From RGIG7949 sp045628845 (GTDB lineage Bacteria; Bacillota; Clostridia; Oscillospirales; Oscillospiraceae), in assembly GCA_045628845.1 (NCBI GenBank), contig JAZQQE010000064.1, positions 1 to 17,465 on the forward strand: DNA of 17,465 nt, given 5' to 3'. The position numbers and the translations under genes were made by a program. Below are positions 1 through 8,147 of the stretch, in pieces. Each line of letters opens with the position of its first letter. Position 1 is the first letter of the stretch. The notes below the pieces were generated by a model. The model searched no databases and was not told the origin of the DNA. It saw nothing but the letters and a program-made list of their open reading frames with translations.

Positions 1-453
1 GCCATTCCTCTCGTCGGCATGCTCATGCTCGGAAACCTCTTCAAGGAGAGCGGCCTCACCTCGCGCCTTTCCGACACCGCCGCCAATTCCCTCTGCAACA
101 TCGTCACCATCCTGCTCGGCCTCTCCGTCGGCGCCTCCGCCGTCGCGGACAAGTTCCTGCAGCTTGAGACCCTGCTTATCCTCGTGCTCGGCGTCGTGGC
201 CTTCGGCTTCGGAACGGCCGGCGGCGTACTGCTCGCGAAGTTCATGAACCTCTTCCTGAAAGACAAGATCAATCCCCTCATCGGAAGCGCGGGCGTTTCC
301 GCAGTCCCCATGGCGGCGCGCGTTTCCCAGAAGGTCGGTCAGAAGGAAGATCCGACGAACTATCTGCTCATGCACGCCATGGGCCCCAACGTCGCGGGCG
401 TCATCGGCTCCGCGGTCGCGGCAGGCGTTCTGCTGAGCCTTTTTGGCAACTGA
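1..453 (+). CDS. Na+-translocating decarboxylase, beta subunit (OadB/GcdB family), C-terminal part
   Basis: Partial gene: the reading frame is open from base 1 and ends at TGA 451-453, giving 150 visible residues; the N-terminal half lies outside the window. The family is the multi-spanning membrane subunit of oxaloacetate, glutaconyl-CoA or methylmalonyl-CoA decarboxylases. It decarboxylates carboxybiotin and pumps Na+ out of the cell. Seen here are long hydrophobic segments (for example LLILVLGVVAFGFGTAGGVL) and the conserved end region with IGSAGVSAVPMAARVSQ, followed by LLMHAMGPNVAGVIGSAV. The family is about 370-430 residues, so roughly 60% is missing. The substrate cannot be told from this subunit alone; the alpha and biotin-carrier subunits would lie upstream. 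No T-rich intrinsic terminator follows the stop. Confidence 0.9.
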   Translation, partial: AIPLVGMLMLGNLFKESGLTSRLSDTAANSLCNIVTILLGLSVGASAVADKFLQLETLLILVLGVVAFGFGTAGGVLLAKFMNLFLKDKINPLIGSAGVSAVPMAARVSQKVGQKEDPTNYLLMHAMGPNVAGVIGSAVAAGVLLSLFGN

Positions 454-497
454 TTACAATTTCTGCAAAAAATTGTGCCAAAAAGAATGAATTCGCA

Positions 498-526
498 TTG
501 AATTCCTAAACGGGATTTGATAAAAT
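498..526 (+). promoter_or_regulatory. Predicted sigma-A-type promoter of iorAB
   Basis: TTGAAT (498-503) and TAAAAT (521-526) are separated by exactly 17 bases. A TG one base before the -10 gives an extended -10. The predicted start of transcription is near 532, leaving a leader of about 77 bases before iorA. Confidence 0.65.
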
Positions 527-533
527 TATTTTC

Positions 534-587
534 GCCCTTTTATGGGCAGACTGACGTCGTCAGGATTTCCGGACCGGCGCGTCGGAA
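534..587 (+). promoter_or_regulatory. Structured 5' leader of iorA (three small hairpins, one a perfect 13-bp palindrome)
   Basis: Three inverted repeats stand in a row between the predicted transcription start and the ribosome binding site. They are GCCC/GGGC (534-537 with 544-547), CTGACG-T-CGTCAG (551-563, perfect), and TTCC-G-GAC pairing with GTC-GGAA around a CGGCGC loop (567-587, one bulged G). No run of T follows, so this is not an intrinsic terminator. It matches no riboswitch I recognise. The middle palindrome could equally be a protein operator. Confidence 0.35.
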
Positions 588-609
588 TAACTGATGGGAG
601 TGAGAAAAA

Positions 610-2388
610 ATGTCCAAACTGCTTTTGAGCGGTGACGAGGCCGTCGCGCGCGGCGCGTGGGAGGCAGGCGTCTCCGTTGCAGCAGCTTACCCCGGTACCC
701 CCAGTACCGAGATCCTGGAAAATATGGCGCAGTATAAGGATGACGTTTACTGCACCTGGGCAAACAACGAAAAAATAGCTACCGAGATCGCCATCGGCGC
801 ATCCGTCGGCGGCCTCCGCGCCTTCGCGGCCATGAAGCACGTCGGCATGAACGTCGCGGCTGACCCCATGTTCACCGTCGCCTACACCGGCGTCAACGGC
901 GGCCTTATGCTCGTCACCGCCGACGACCCCGGCTGCCACAGCTCGCAGAACGAGCAGGACAACAGGCTCTATGCGCCTCATGCCCGCCTCGCCATGCTCG
1001 AGCCCTCCGATTCTCAGGAGTGCATCGACTTCGTCAAGGCCGCGTTCGACATCTCCGAGCGATTTGACCTCGTCGTGATGCTCCGTATGACCACCCGCGT
1101 CTGCCATTCCAAGAGCATCGTCGAGCTCGGCGAGCGCAGCAACGTTGCGCAGAAGCCCTATGCGGGCAACCCCGCCAAGTTCTCCATGCTCCCGGCCAAC
1201 GCCCGCGTGCGTCACGTGAAGGTCGAAGAGAACCTCAAAGCCCTTGCCGAGTTCTCCGAAACTTCTTCCCTCAATAAGGTCGAGCACGCCGATTCCAAGA
1301 CCGCGATCGTCTGCTCTGGCATAAGCTATATGCACGCTCACGAAGCCTTCGGCGACGGCGTTGCATATCTCAAGATGGGCATCACTCATCCTCTCGCCGA
1401 GGGTCTCATCCGCGACTTCTGCGCGAAGTATGAGGACATCATCGTCATCGAGGAAGGCGAGCCCTACCTCCAGAACGCCATCAAGGCCATGGGCATCAAG
1501 TGCCACGGCCATGAGGAGCTCGGCCCGCAGGGCGAGCTCTCCGCCAGCCGTATCCGCGAAGCGTTCGGACTTCCCGCCGCTCAGGATACATACGAGAGCC
1601 CGGCCAAGGCGCCCAACCGTCCTCCCGTGCTCTGCGCCGGCTGCCCGCACAGAGGCTTCTACTATTCTCTCCGCAAGCACAAGGACAAGCTCGTCGCCGT
1701 CGGCGATATCGGCTGCTACGCGCTCGGCGCGTCCGCTCCGTTCAACGGCTTCGATACCGGTATCTGCATGGGCGCCGGTTTCTCCGTGCCCATCGGCCTG
1801 TCCGTCGCCCTCAAGAAGGCCGGCGACACCCGCAAGGCTTTCGGTATCCTCGGCGACTCGACGTTCTTCCACAGCGGCTTCAACAGCCTTGTTGATGCCG
1901 TGCACCAGGAAGCCGACGTCTGCCTCGTCCTTCTTGACAACAGCATCACGGCCATGACCGGCCATCAGGAGAACTCCGGCACCGAAGTGAACCTCATGGG
2001 TTACAAGGTCCCCGCCATCTCCCTTGACGCCATGGTCGCCGCCACCGGCATCGCTCCCGAGCGCGTCCGCGTCGTCGATCCCATCGATCAGAAGGCCATG
2101 GACGCCGCCATCGAGGACGCCATCGCCACCAAGGGCACCTACGTCATCATCACCCGCCGTCCCTGCGCGCTCATCCGCGAGGTCATCAAGGCCCGCGGCG
2201 GAATGCACTGCGAGATCGACGCGGATAAGTGCAAGGGCTGTAAGGCCTGCATGCGCGTCGCCTGCCCGGCGATGAAGTTTGCCGACGGTAAGGCTCAGAT
2301 AGTCGATATAGCCAACTGCACTGCCTGCGGCCTGTGCGCCCAGATGTGCAAGTTTGGCGCCATCAAAGTAGTCGGAGGTGCCAAATAA
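610..2388 (+). CDS. iorA: Indolepyruvate ferredoxin oxidoreductase, alpha subunit
   Basis: Encodes 592 residues, the normal length for IorA. With IorB it oxidatively decarboxylates aryl pyruvates (indolepyruvate, phenylpyruvate, hydroxyphenylpyruvate) to aryl-acetyl-CoA in the cytoplasm, passing electrons to ferredoxin. The N-terminal part has the pyrimidine-domain signature around AAYPGTPSTEI. The thiamine diphosphate region around residues 340-460 carries CAGCPHRGF, VGDIGCYALG and LGDSTFFHSG. The C-terminus holds two [4Fe-4S] sites: C541, C544, C547, C552 (CKGCKACMRVACP, with the four-residue last gap usual in IorA) and C570, C573, C576, C580. The start is supported by GGGAG at 596-600. The stop overlaps the iorB start (TAATG). 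A long open frame on the opposite strand is a codon-bias shadow. Confidence 0.96.
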   Translation: MSKLLLSGDEAVARGAWEAGVSVAAAYPGTPSTEILENMAQYKDDVYCTWANNEKIATEIAIGASVGGLRAFAAMKHVGMNVAADPMFTVAYTGVNGGLMLVTADDPGCHSSQNEQDNRLYAPHARLAMLEPSDSQECIDFVKAAFDISERFDLVVMLRMTTRVCHSKSIVELGERSNVAQKPYAGNPAKFSMLPANARVRHVKVEENLKALAEFSETSSLNKVEHADSKTAIVCSGISYMHAHEAFGDGVAYLKMGITHPLAEGLIRDFCAKYEDIIVIEEGEPYLQNAIKAMGIKCHGHEELGPQGELSASRIREAFGLPAAQDTYESPAKAPNRPPVLCAGCPHRGFYYSLRKHKDKLVAVGDIGCYALGASAPFNGFDTGICMGAGFSVPIGLSVALKKAGDTRKAFGILGDSTFFHSGFNSLVDAVHQEADVCLVLLDNSITAMTGHQENSGTEVNLMGYKVPAISLDAMVAATGIAPERVRVVDPIDQKAMDAAIEDAIATKGTYVIITRRPCALIREVIKARGGMHCEIDADKCKGCKACMRVACPAMKFADGKAQIVDIANCTACGLCAQMCKFGAIKVVGGAK

Positions 2389-2954
2389 TGACCAGTATTC
2401 TTCTTACGGGCGTTGGCGGTCAGGGCACGATACTCATGACCAAGATCCTCTCCGGTGCTCTCGTTGAGCTCGGTTACGACGTCAAGATGAGCGAGATCCA
2501 CGGCATGAGCCAGCGCGGCGGCACGGTCAATACCCAGCTCCGCTTCGGCGAAAAGGTCTATGCTCCCAACATTTCCGAGGGCGATGCCGACATCATCGTC
2601 GCCTTCGAAAAGGTCGAGGCGCTCCGCGCCCTGCCCTATCTGAAAAAGGGCGGCCGCATAGTCATGGATGAGCACGAGATCTACTCCATGCCCGTTCTCA
2701 CCGGCGAGGAGGAATATCCCTCCAACGCGGACAAGCTGCTTGCCGAGACCGTGGGCAGCGTCCTCGTCATCCCCGCCAGCAAGATAGCCGAAAAGCTCGG
2801 CAACGGCAAGGTGCAGAACGTCTGCATGCTCGGCGCTCTCGCCAAGGCTCTCGGACTGACCGAGGTCGACTGGAACGGCATCATCGCCAAAACGGTCCCC
2901 GCCAAGATGGTCGACGTGAACCTCGCCGCCTTCAAGGCCGGCTGGGATTACTGA
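2388..2954 (+). CDS. iorB: Indolepyruvate ferredoxin oxidoreductase, beta subunit
   Basis: Encodes 188 residues, the usual IorB length. It is the 2-oxoacid:ferredoxin oxidoreductase gamma-type subunit that completes the IorA enzyme. The N-terminus shows the family glycine motif LTGVGGQGTILMTKIL, and the middle shows SEIHGMSQRGGTVNTQLRFG, both diagnostic. The ATG at 2388-2390 is chosen because it follows GGAGG at 2374-2378 with good spacing and gives the family N-terminus. An in-frame ATG at 2334 lies inside iorA and would add 18 unrelated residues. The TAATG overlap implies translational coupling and equal amounts of the two subunits. A strong terminator follows. Confidence 0.95.
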   Translation: MTSILLTGVGGQGTILMTKILSGALVELGYDVKMSEIHGMSQRGGTVNTQLRFGEKVYAPNISEGDADIIVAFEKVEALRALPYLKKGGRIVMDEHEIYSMPVLTGEEEYPSNADKLLAETVGSVLVIPASKIAEKLGNGKVQNVCMLGALAKALGLTEVDWNGIIAKTVPAKMVDVNLAAFKAGWDY

Positions 2955-2968
2955 GTTTTCAGCATTAG

Positions 2969-2998
2969 AAAAGGGCAGAGACATCCTCTGCCCTTTTT
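2969..2998 (+). terminator. Intrinsic terminator of iorAB
   Basis: GGGCAGAG (2973-2980) and CTCTGCCC (2986-2993) form a perfect 8-bp stem with the five-base loop ACATC, followed by TTTTT. An A-run before the stem extends the pairing. The TIGR04076 gene starts only 26 bases further on. Confidence 0.9.
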
Positions 2999-3023
2999 CT
3001 TTTACGGGAGGTGGAGAAACTAT

Positions 3024-3320
3024 ATGGACGTCAGGATAACCGCCGTCAGAAAGGCGGAGTACAGAGATCTCATGGAGAGGTACGAAAATCCCATCGAGCA
3101 CACCTGCGATATCTCGGAGGGCGATGTGTTCATCTCACGTGACGGGGAGTGCCCCTACGGCTTCTGTGAAAGCGCGTGGGAGAGCGTGGAGAAATTCGTG
3201 AAGGAGCTCGCCCGGGGCGGCGGGAATTTCTACGACGGATGGATGAAGGACCCGAAGTCCGCTATGATATCCTGCAACGACGGGTTCAGACCCGTGAGCT
3301 TCCTGCTCGAAACGATATGA
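3024..3320 (+). CDS. TIGR04076 family protein
   Basis: Encodes 98 residues, typical of this small family of unknown function. Recognition rests on the whole pattern: an N-terminal VRITAVRKAEYRDLMERY strand-helix, a middle CPYGFCESAWESV with a Cys/Trp-rich turn, then GGGNFYDGWMKDPKSAMISC and CNDGFRPVSF at the end. Cysteines in the middle and C-terminal blocks could bind a metal or act in redox chemistry, but this is not established. The start has GGGAGGTGG about ten bases upstream. The gene sits between the iorAB terminator and a bidirectional terminator with no clear promoter of its own. It may depend on read-through from iorAB. Confidence 0.85.
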   Translation: MDVRITAVRKAEYRDLMERYENPIEHTCDISEGDVFISRDGECPYGFCESAWESVEKFVKELARGGGNFYDGWMKDPKSAMISCNDGFRPVSFLLETI

Positions 3321-3329
3321 AAAAAACGC

Positions 3330-3370
3330 AAAAAAGAGCCCGAATCGCATTTGATTCGGGCTCTTTTTTT
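3330..3370. terminator. Bidirectional intrinsic terminator between convergent genes
   Basis: GAGCCCGAATC (3336-3346) pairs perfectly with GATTCGGGCTC (3353-3363) around a GCATTT loop. It has an A-run on the left and seven T on the right, so both strands end in a U-tract. It serves the + gene ending at 3320 and the - strand gltX/lipoprotein run ending at 3379. Confidence 0.92.
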
Positions 3371-3378
3371 ATGTACTG

Positions 3379-4128
3379 TCATTCCTCGTAGTCGAACAGC
3401 GCGAGAGTGTCGAGCATGGCGGTCAGACGCGGACGGTGGTAGTCGTTGGCGTCGGTGGAGCAGCTTATGACGAAGGCGGCGACGCCGCCGGAGCGGTCGT
3501 AGAGATACGCCGTCACGTACTGCTCGTCGTTATAGGCGACGACAGTCTCGCAGCGGAGCCTCGCCGGACCTATCGTCCTGCTCGCGGAGAACTCTATCTC
3601 GTCGTATTCGAGGTATATGTCCATGAACGAGGGCGCGAGGCGCGCGGTCGTGGCGCCGTCTACGAAGAGGAGCTCCATGAAGGTCAGCGGGTCGGCGTCG
3701 GCTTCGTCCTCGGCGGAGACTTTGAATAGATGCGAGTTGCCCGCGTATTCATGCCCGTAGGTCCCGGTGTCGGAGTAGAGCGAGAAGCAGAGCCCGACGG
3801 AGTCGCAGAGGGAGCCTGTCACGAGCTCGGCGGGAACGGTGCTTGAATTTCCCCCGTAATAGACCGCGATGTCGCTCGTGAGAGGACGGTCAGGCTCGGG
3901 CACGCGCTCCGGGATGGGCGCTGCGGATGGAGACGGAGCGGGAGCGGGCGTCACGGGTGCGGCCGTGGTCGGGACCTCCGGCGTGACGTCGGGCGCGTCT
4001 GTCGGAAGCGCTTCGGTGGGTACGGTCACTGTCGGCGAAGGGGAGCTTGGAGCAGACGGATCGCTGCCGCAGGCACACAGCGAGGCAAGCAGCAACGCGG
4101 CGGCAAGAAGCGCGATAAGTCGTTTCAT
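3379..4128 (-). CDS. Predicted lipoprotein with Pro/Thr/Ser-rich linker, function unknown
   Basis: Encodes 249 residues from the ATG at 4128, which has AAAGGA eight to nine bases upstream and begins an ideal lipoprotein signal: MKR, a hydrophobic stretch, then lipobox LCAC with Cys20 as the predicted lipidated residue. Upstream in-frame starts (to 4212) lie inside gltX and are rejected. Residues about 22-85 are a disordered linker of Pro, Thr, Ser and Ala. Residues about 90-249 look like a compact globular domain with aromatic and acidic residues and a few Cys. I do not recognise this domain. It should be anchored on the outer face of the membrane. It starts 14 bases after gltX and is probably co-transcribed with it. 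Confidence 0.85.
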   Translation of the reverse strand: MKRLIALLAAALLLASLCACGSDPSAPSSPSPTVTVPTEALPTDAPDVTPEVPTTAAPVTPAPAPSPSAAPIPERVPEPDRPLTSDIAVYYGGNSSTVPAELVTGSLCDSVGLCFSLYSDTGTYGHEYAGNSHLFKVSAEDEADADPLTFMELLFVDGATTARLAPSFMDIYLEYDEIEFSASRTIGPARLRCETVVAYNDEQYVTAYLYDRSGGVAAFVISCSTDANDYHRPRLTAMLDTLALFDYEE

Positions 4129-4142
4129 TTTATCAATCCTTT

Positions 4143-5624
4143 TTATTCGGAGAGCATGGCGGCGGCCTTGTCTATCCTTGCAAGGCACTCGTCGCGCCCG
4201 AGCAGCTCGCATATCTCGTACGCGCCGCCCGGAGTGACCGCGCGGCCGGATACCGCGATGCGGACGGGCCAGAGCAGAGTGGCGTTCTTGACCTCAAGGC
4301 GCTCTGCGAGCGGTATGAGCGCGGCCTTGACGCCCTCGGCGGACCAGTCCCCGAGCGCGGCGAGAACGGGGCGCGCCTCGGCGAGCATGCGGAGGGAGAC
4401 GGCGGAGTCGGTCTTCGCCTTCTTGTTGGTAAAGAGCTCGGCCTCGTATTCGGGCAGAGCGGCGAGGAAGTCTATCTGCGCGGCGATGTCGGTGAGCTTT
4501 TCGCAGCGCTGCTGCAGCAGGGAGGCGATGAGCGCGGTGTTGAAGCCGGTGCCGACGGCCTGCTCGATATAGGGCTTGGCGGCGGCGTGGAAGGCTTCGG
4601 GCGTCATTCCGCGGAGATACTCCGCGTTGAAGTAGTTGAGCTTGACGATGTCGAAGAGAGCGGGGGACTTGGATATTCCGGAGATGTCGAATATCTCCGC
4701 GAGCTCGGAGAGCGAGTAGAGCTCGCGCTCTCCCCTCGGGCTCCATCCGAGGAGGGCGACGTAGTTGAGGATCGCCTCGCGCAGGTATCCGCGCTCGAGG
4801 AGGTCCTCATAGGTCGGGTCGCCGTTGCGCTTGGAGAGCTTGTGACGCGCGTCGCGCATGACGGGGGAGCAGCTGATGTAGGTGGGCTCGTCCCATCCGA
4901 AGCACTTGTAGAGCAGGGAATACTTCGGCGTGCTGCTCAGATACTCCGAGCCGCGCACGACGTGAGTGATGCCCATGAGGTGGTCGTCGATGACGTTGGC
5001 GAAGTTGTACGTGGGAAGCCCGTCGGACTTTATGAGCACGTTGTCGTCGAGCGTATCGTTATCGACGGTGATGTCGCCGAATACGACGTCGGAGAAGGTC
5101 GTCGTGCCTTCGGCGGGTATCTTCTGACGGATGACGTAGGGAACGCCCGCGTCGAGCTTCGCCTGTATCTCGTCGGCGCTCAGACGGGAGCAGCGCCCGT
5201 CGTACTTGCTGATGCCGTCGGGCCCCTCGCGCTCGGCGAGCTCCTCCTTCGTGCAGAAGCAGCGGTACGCGCCGCCCTTTTCTATGAGCAGCTCGGCGTA
5301 TCTGAGGTATATCTCGCGGCGGTCGGTCTGCTGATAGGGGCCGACCGGGCCTCCTATATCGGGACCCTCGTCCCACGTCAGACCGCAGTCACGGAGCGTC
5401 TTGTATATGACCTCGGTCGCACCCTCGACGAAGCGGCCCTGATCCGTATCCTCGATGCGGAGCAGGAACTTGCCGCCGCCGCGGCGGGCGATGAGCCAGG
5501 CATAGAGCGCGGTGCGGAGCCCGCCGACGTGCATGAAGCCCGTCGGGCTCGGCGCGAAACGTGTGCGGACGGAATCTTTGGGGATACGGGCTTCGAGGTC
5601 CGCGAAGTACTGCATATCAAGCAT
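4143..5624 (-). CDS. gltX: Glutamate--tRNA ligase
   Basis: Encodes 493 residues, normal for a bacterial class I GluRS. It charges tRNA-Glu in the cytoplasm; in many Clostridia the enzyme also charges tRNA-Gln, with later amidation. The HIGH-type motif is HVGG at residues 32-35 within FAPSPTGFMHVGGLRTAL. The KMSKS-type motif is KLSKR at 262-266. The CFC plus later Cys in YDGRC recalls the zinc-binding site of some GluRS. The start at 5624 (MLDMQYF) is chosen because GGAGG lies six bases upstream; an ATG at 5663 would add 13 unlike residues and fall almost on the promoter. The promoter is at 5675-5703. There is no T-box leader: the leader is only about 44 bases. Confidence 0.96.
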   Translation of the reverse strand: MLDMQYFADLEARIPKDSVRTRFAPSPTGFMHVGGLRTALYAWLIARRGGGKFLLRIEDTDQGRFVEGATEVIYKTLRDCGLTWDEGPDIGGPVGPYQQTDRREIYLRYAELLIEKGGAYRCFCTKEELAEREGPDGISKYDGRCSRLSADEIQAKLDAGVPYVIRQKIPAEGTTTFSDVVFGDITVDNDTLDDNVLIKSDGLPTYNFANVIDDHLMGITHVVRGSEYLSSTPKYSLLYKCFGWDEPTYISCSPVMRDARHKLSKRNGDPTYEDLLERGYLREAILNYVALLGWSPRGERELYSLSELAEIFDISGISKSPALFDIVKLNYFNAEYLRGMTPEAFHAAAKPYIEQAVGTGFNTALIASLLQQRCEKLTDIAAQIDFLAALPEYEAELFTNKKAKTDSAVSLRMLAEARPVLAALGDWSAEGVKAALIPLAERLEVKNATLLWPVRIAVSGRAVTPGGAYEICELLGRDECLARIDKAAAMLSE

Positions 5625-5674
5625 TGGTGTCCTCCAAAACGGCGCTCCTGAAGCGGGGCGCATTTATTAAGTAT

Positions 5675-5703
5675 AATATATGCAATCCGCGCCGAAATGT
5701 CAA
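5675..5703 (-). promoter_or_regulatory. Predicted sigma-A promoter of gltX
   Basis: Read on the - strand: a perfect TTGACA (5698-5703), 17 bases, then TATATT (5675-5680). The predicted transcript start is near 5667. Confidence 0.85.
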
Positions 5704-5838
5704 CTTCGCGGGCCGCTTCCGGCGCAGTCCGGAGCAGAAAAATCGGAGCGCACGCCGAGGAAGGGGAGGACTTGCTCCCGTTAAATCAAAAAAGCTCCAA
5801 AAAGCACCCGCAAAGCCCCCGAAGAGACGGCTGGCGTC

Positions 5839-5867
5839 TTGCCATTCGGGTCGGCTTGTGCTAAAAT
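5839..5867 (+). promoter_or_regulatory. Predicted sigma-A promoter of the aminotransferase-trpS-tagO-mnaA run
   Basis: TTGCCA (5839-5844), 17 bases, TAAAAT (5862-5867), with TGC directly before the -10 (extended -10). The leader is about 50 bases, too short for a T-box. The 135 bases between this and the divergent gltX promoter hold only a weak GGGAG/CTCCC hairpin (5764-5779) and no gene. Confidence 0.7.
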
Positions 5868-5923
5868 ATAGCGATTAGCGACGTGCGGTAAAAGACCGCC
5901 GCGCACAAAAGGAGAAATGGGAA

Positions 5924-7117
5924 ATGATTTCCGACGAACTTAAAAGACTTGCCGCCGACAACAGCGCCATCCGCGCCATGTTCGAGGAGGGCAATCATCT
6001 TGCGCAGATATACGGACGCGAGAACGTATACGACTTCTCGCTCGGCAATCCGAACTTCGCGCCTCCCCCGAGCGTCAAAAAGGCGATAATCGAGGTCCTC
6101 GACACGGAGGACAGCATGTTCGTTCACGGCTATATGTCCAACGTCGGATACGCCGACGTGCGCAAGGCCGTCGCCGATAATCTGAACAGGCGCTTCAGCA
6201 CCTCGTTCACCGAAAACAACATCATCATGACTGTCGGCGCCGCGGGCGGCCTCAACGTCATGTTCAAGACCCTGCTCAACCCCGGCGATGAGGTCATAGC
6301 GTTCTCACCGTTCTTCGTCGAATACGGCAACTACGTCAGGAACTTCGGCGGCGTGCTCCGCATCGTGCCGACCGACCCCGTGACCTTCCAGCCCGACCCG
6401 GAGGCCCTTGCCGCCGCGGTCACGCCGCGCACCCGCGCCGTCATCATCAATAACCCCAACAACCCCACCGGCGTCATCTATACCGCCGAGAAGCTGAAGG
6501 CCGTCTCCGACGCGCTCGAAAAGAGATGCGCCGAGCTCGGGACGACCGTCTACATCCTCTCCGACGAGCCGTACAGAGAGCTCGCCTACGACGGCAAGCA
6601 GGTGCCCTGGCTGACGAAGATATACCGCAATACCATCATCGGCTATTCCTGGTCGAAGTCGCTGTCCCTACCGGGCGACCGTATCGGCTATCTTGCCATC
6701 CCCTCCGAGATCGACGACTTTGACGAGGTCGTCAACGCCGCCAGCATCTCCAACCGTGTGCTCGGCTTCGTCAACGCCCCGAGCCTCATGCAGCGCGTCG
6801 TCATGCGCTGCCTCGAGGAGAGCACGGACATCGACGCCTACGGCAGAAACCGCACAATGCTCTATACCGAGCTCACGAAGCTCGGCTTTGAGTGCGTCAG
6901 ACCCGACGGTGCGTTCTATATGTGGGTCAAGTCCCCGGTCGCAGATGAAAAGGAATTCGTCGCCGCCGCCAAGGAGTACAAGATCCTCGTCGTGCCCGGC
7001 TCGTCCTTCGCCTGGCCCGGATACGTGCGCATCGCGTACTGTGTCTCGCCCGACATGATAAAGCGCAGCCTGCCCGCGTTCGCCAAGCTCGCGGAAAGCT
7101 ACGGACTGAACAAATAA
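5924..7117 (+). CDS. Pyridoxal phosphate-dependent aminotransferase (class I/II)
   Basis: Encodes 397 residues, the usual length for fold-type I aminotransferases. Motifs in order: FSLGNPNFAPPP near residue 40; GAAGGLNVMFKTL near 105 (the phosphate-binding turn); NNPNNPTGVIY near 180; SDEPYRELAYDG near 210 (the Asp that pairs with the PLP ring nitrogen and its Tyr). SWSKSLSLPGDRIGY follows, with Lys245 as the Schiff-base lysine. The C-terminal substrate arginine is expected in GYVRIAYC. The exact amino acid substrate cannot be read. AAAAGGAG at 5907-5914 supports the ATG at 5924. It leads a five-gene run and could feed 2-oxoacids to IorAB, though the two are not in one operon. Confidence 0.93.
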   Translation: MISDELKRLAADNSAIRAMFEEGNHLAQIYGRENVYDFSLGNPNFAPPPSVKKAIIEVLDTEDSMFVHGYMSNVGYADVRKAVADNLNRRFSTSFTENNIIMTVGAAGGLNVMFKTLLNPGDEVIAFSPFFVEYGNYVRNFGGVLRIVPTDPVTFQPDPEALAAAVTPRTRAVIINNPNNPTGVIYTAEKLKAVSDALEKRCAELGTTVYILSDEPYRELAYDGKQVPWLTKIYRNTIIGYSWSKSLSLPGDRIGYLAIPSEIDDFDEVVNAASISNRVLGFVNAPSLMQRVVMRCLEESTDIDAYGRNRTMLYTELTKLGFECVRPDGAFYMWVKSPVADEKEFVAAAKEYKILVVPGSSFAWPGYVRIAYCVSPDMIKRSLPAFAKLAESYGLNK

Positions 7118-7136
7118 TTCAAAAGGAGACCGTGTA

Positions 7137-8138
7137 ATGGAAGAAAAGAAAAAAGTAATGCTCTCCGGCATCAAGCCGTCGGGAGACCTGACTCTGGGCT
7201 CCTACCTCGGCGCGATCAAGAACTGGGCAGAGAGAGCCGATAAATACGACTGCTTTTATTTCATGGCCGATCTCCATGCGATAACGGTGCGTCAGAATCC
7301 CGCCGACCTGCGCCGCAGGACGCTCGCGCAGATAGCGCAGTACATCGCCTGCGGCCTCGACCCGGAGAAGAACACCATCTTCATCCAGAGCCACGTCCCG
7401 CAGCACGCGGAGCTCGGCTGGGTGCTCAACTGCTACGCCATGTTCGGCGAGCTCTCCCGCATGTCGCAGTTCAAGGACAAGAGTGCCAAGAACGCCGACA
7501 ACATCAACGGCGGACTGTTCACGTATCCCGCCCTCATGGCGGCAGACATCCTGCTGTATCAGGCCGATTTCGTCCCCGTCGGAGAGGACCAGAAGCAGCA
7601 CGTCGAGATATGCCGCGACATCGCCAACCGCTTCAACGGCGTGTACGGAGACGTGTTCAAGGTGCCCGAGCCCTACATCCCCAAGGTCGGCGCGCGCATC
7701 ATGAGCCTCACCGACCCGACGAGCAAGATGTCCAAGTCCGAAAACGAGGACACGGGCCGCGTCTGCCTCATGGACAGGCCGGAGGATATAATGCGCCTGT
7801 TCAAGCGCGCGATAACCGACAGCGGCTCCGAGGTACGCTTCGACCCGGAGAACAAGCCGGGCGTGTCCAACCTCATGCAGATCTATTCCTCCGCGACGGG
7901 CAGAAGCTTCGAGCAGATCGAGGCCGAATTCGCCGGTCAGGGCTACGGAGCGTTCAAGATCGCCGTCGGCGAAGCCGTCGTCGAGCTCCTGCGTCCCATC
8001 AGGGAGGAATCCGCCAGACTCCTCGCCGACAAGGCGTATCTGCAGAGCGTCTATAAGGCGGGCGCGGAGAAGGCCTCCGCCGTCGCGTCGCGGACTATCC
8101 GCAAGGTCTATAAGAAAGTCGGCTTTATCGAAAGGTAG
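7137..8138 (+). CDS. trpS: Tryptophan--tRNA ligase
   Basis: Encodes 333 residues, typical of bacterial TrpRS. It charges tRNA-Trp in the cytoplasm as a class I enzyme. The N-terminal SGIKPSGDLTLGSYLGAIKN carries the HIGH-equivalent (TLGS). KMSKS is present exactly at residues 197-201. Also visible is LNCYAMFGELSRMSQFKDK, typical of TrpRS. The ATG at 7137 follows AAAAGGAG with normal spacing, 19 bases after the aminotransferase stop. No T-box leader precedes the operon, so any tryptophan-responsive control would have to work by another route. Confidence 0.97.
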   Translation: MEEKKKVMLSGIKPSGDLTLGSYLGAIKNWAERADKYDCFYFMADLHAITVRQNPADLRRRTLAQIAQYIACGLDPEKNTIFIQSHVPQHAELGWVLNCYAMFGELSRMSQFKDKSAKNADNINGGLFTYPALMAADILLYQADFVPVGEDQKQHVEICRDIANRFNGVYGDVFKVPEPYIPKVGARIMSLTDPTSKMSKSENEDTGRVCLMDRPEDIMRLFKRAITDSGSEVRFDPENKPGVSNLMQIYSSATGRSFEQIEAEFAGQGYGAFKIAVGEAVVELLRPIREESARLLADKAYLQSVYKAGAEKASAVASRTIRKVYKKVGFIER

Positions 8139-8147
8139 CGTGTATCT

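Noticed and set aside
462..481. ACAATTT/AAATTGT hairpin after the decarboxylase beta subunit as a terminator
   Set aside because: The stem is short and AT-rich and is followed by CCAAAAAG, not by T residues.
526..2208. Long open frame on the - strand opposite iorA (about 560 codons)
   Set aside because: It is a mirror of the GC-rich codon bias of iorA; the product is low-complexity Asp/Gly/Val/His-rich, covers the iorA promoter and matches no family.
5625..5923. T-box riboswitch upstream of gltX or of the aminotransferase-trpS operon
   Set aside because: Both predicted leaders are about 50 bases or shorter and show no T-box sequence or antiterminator.
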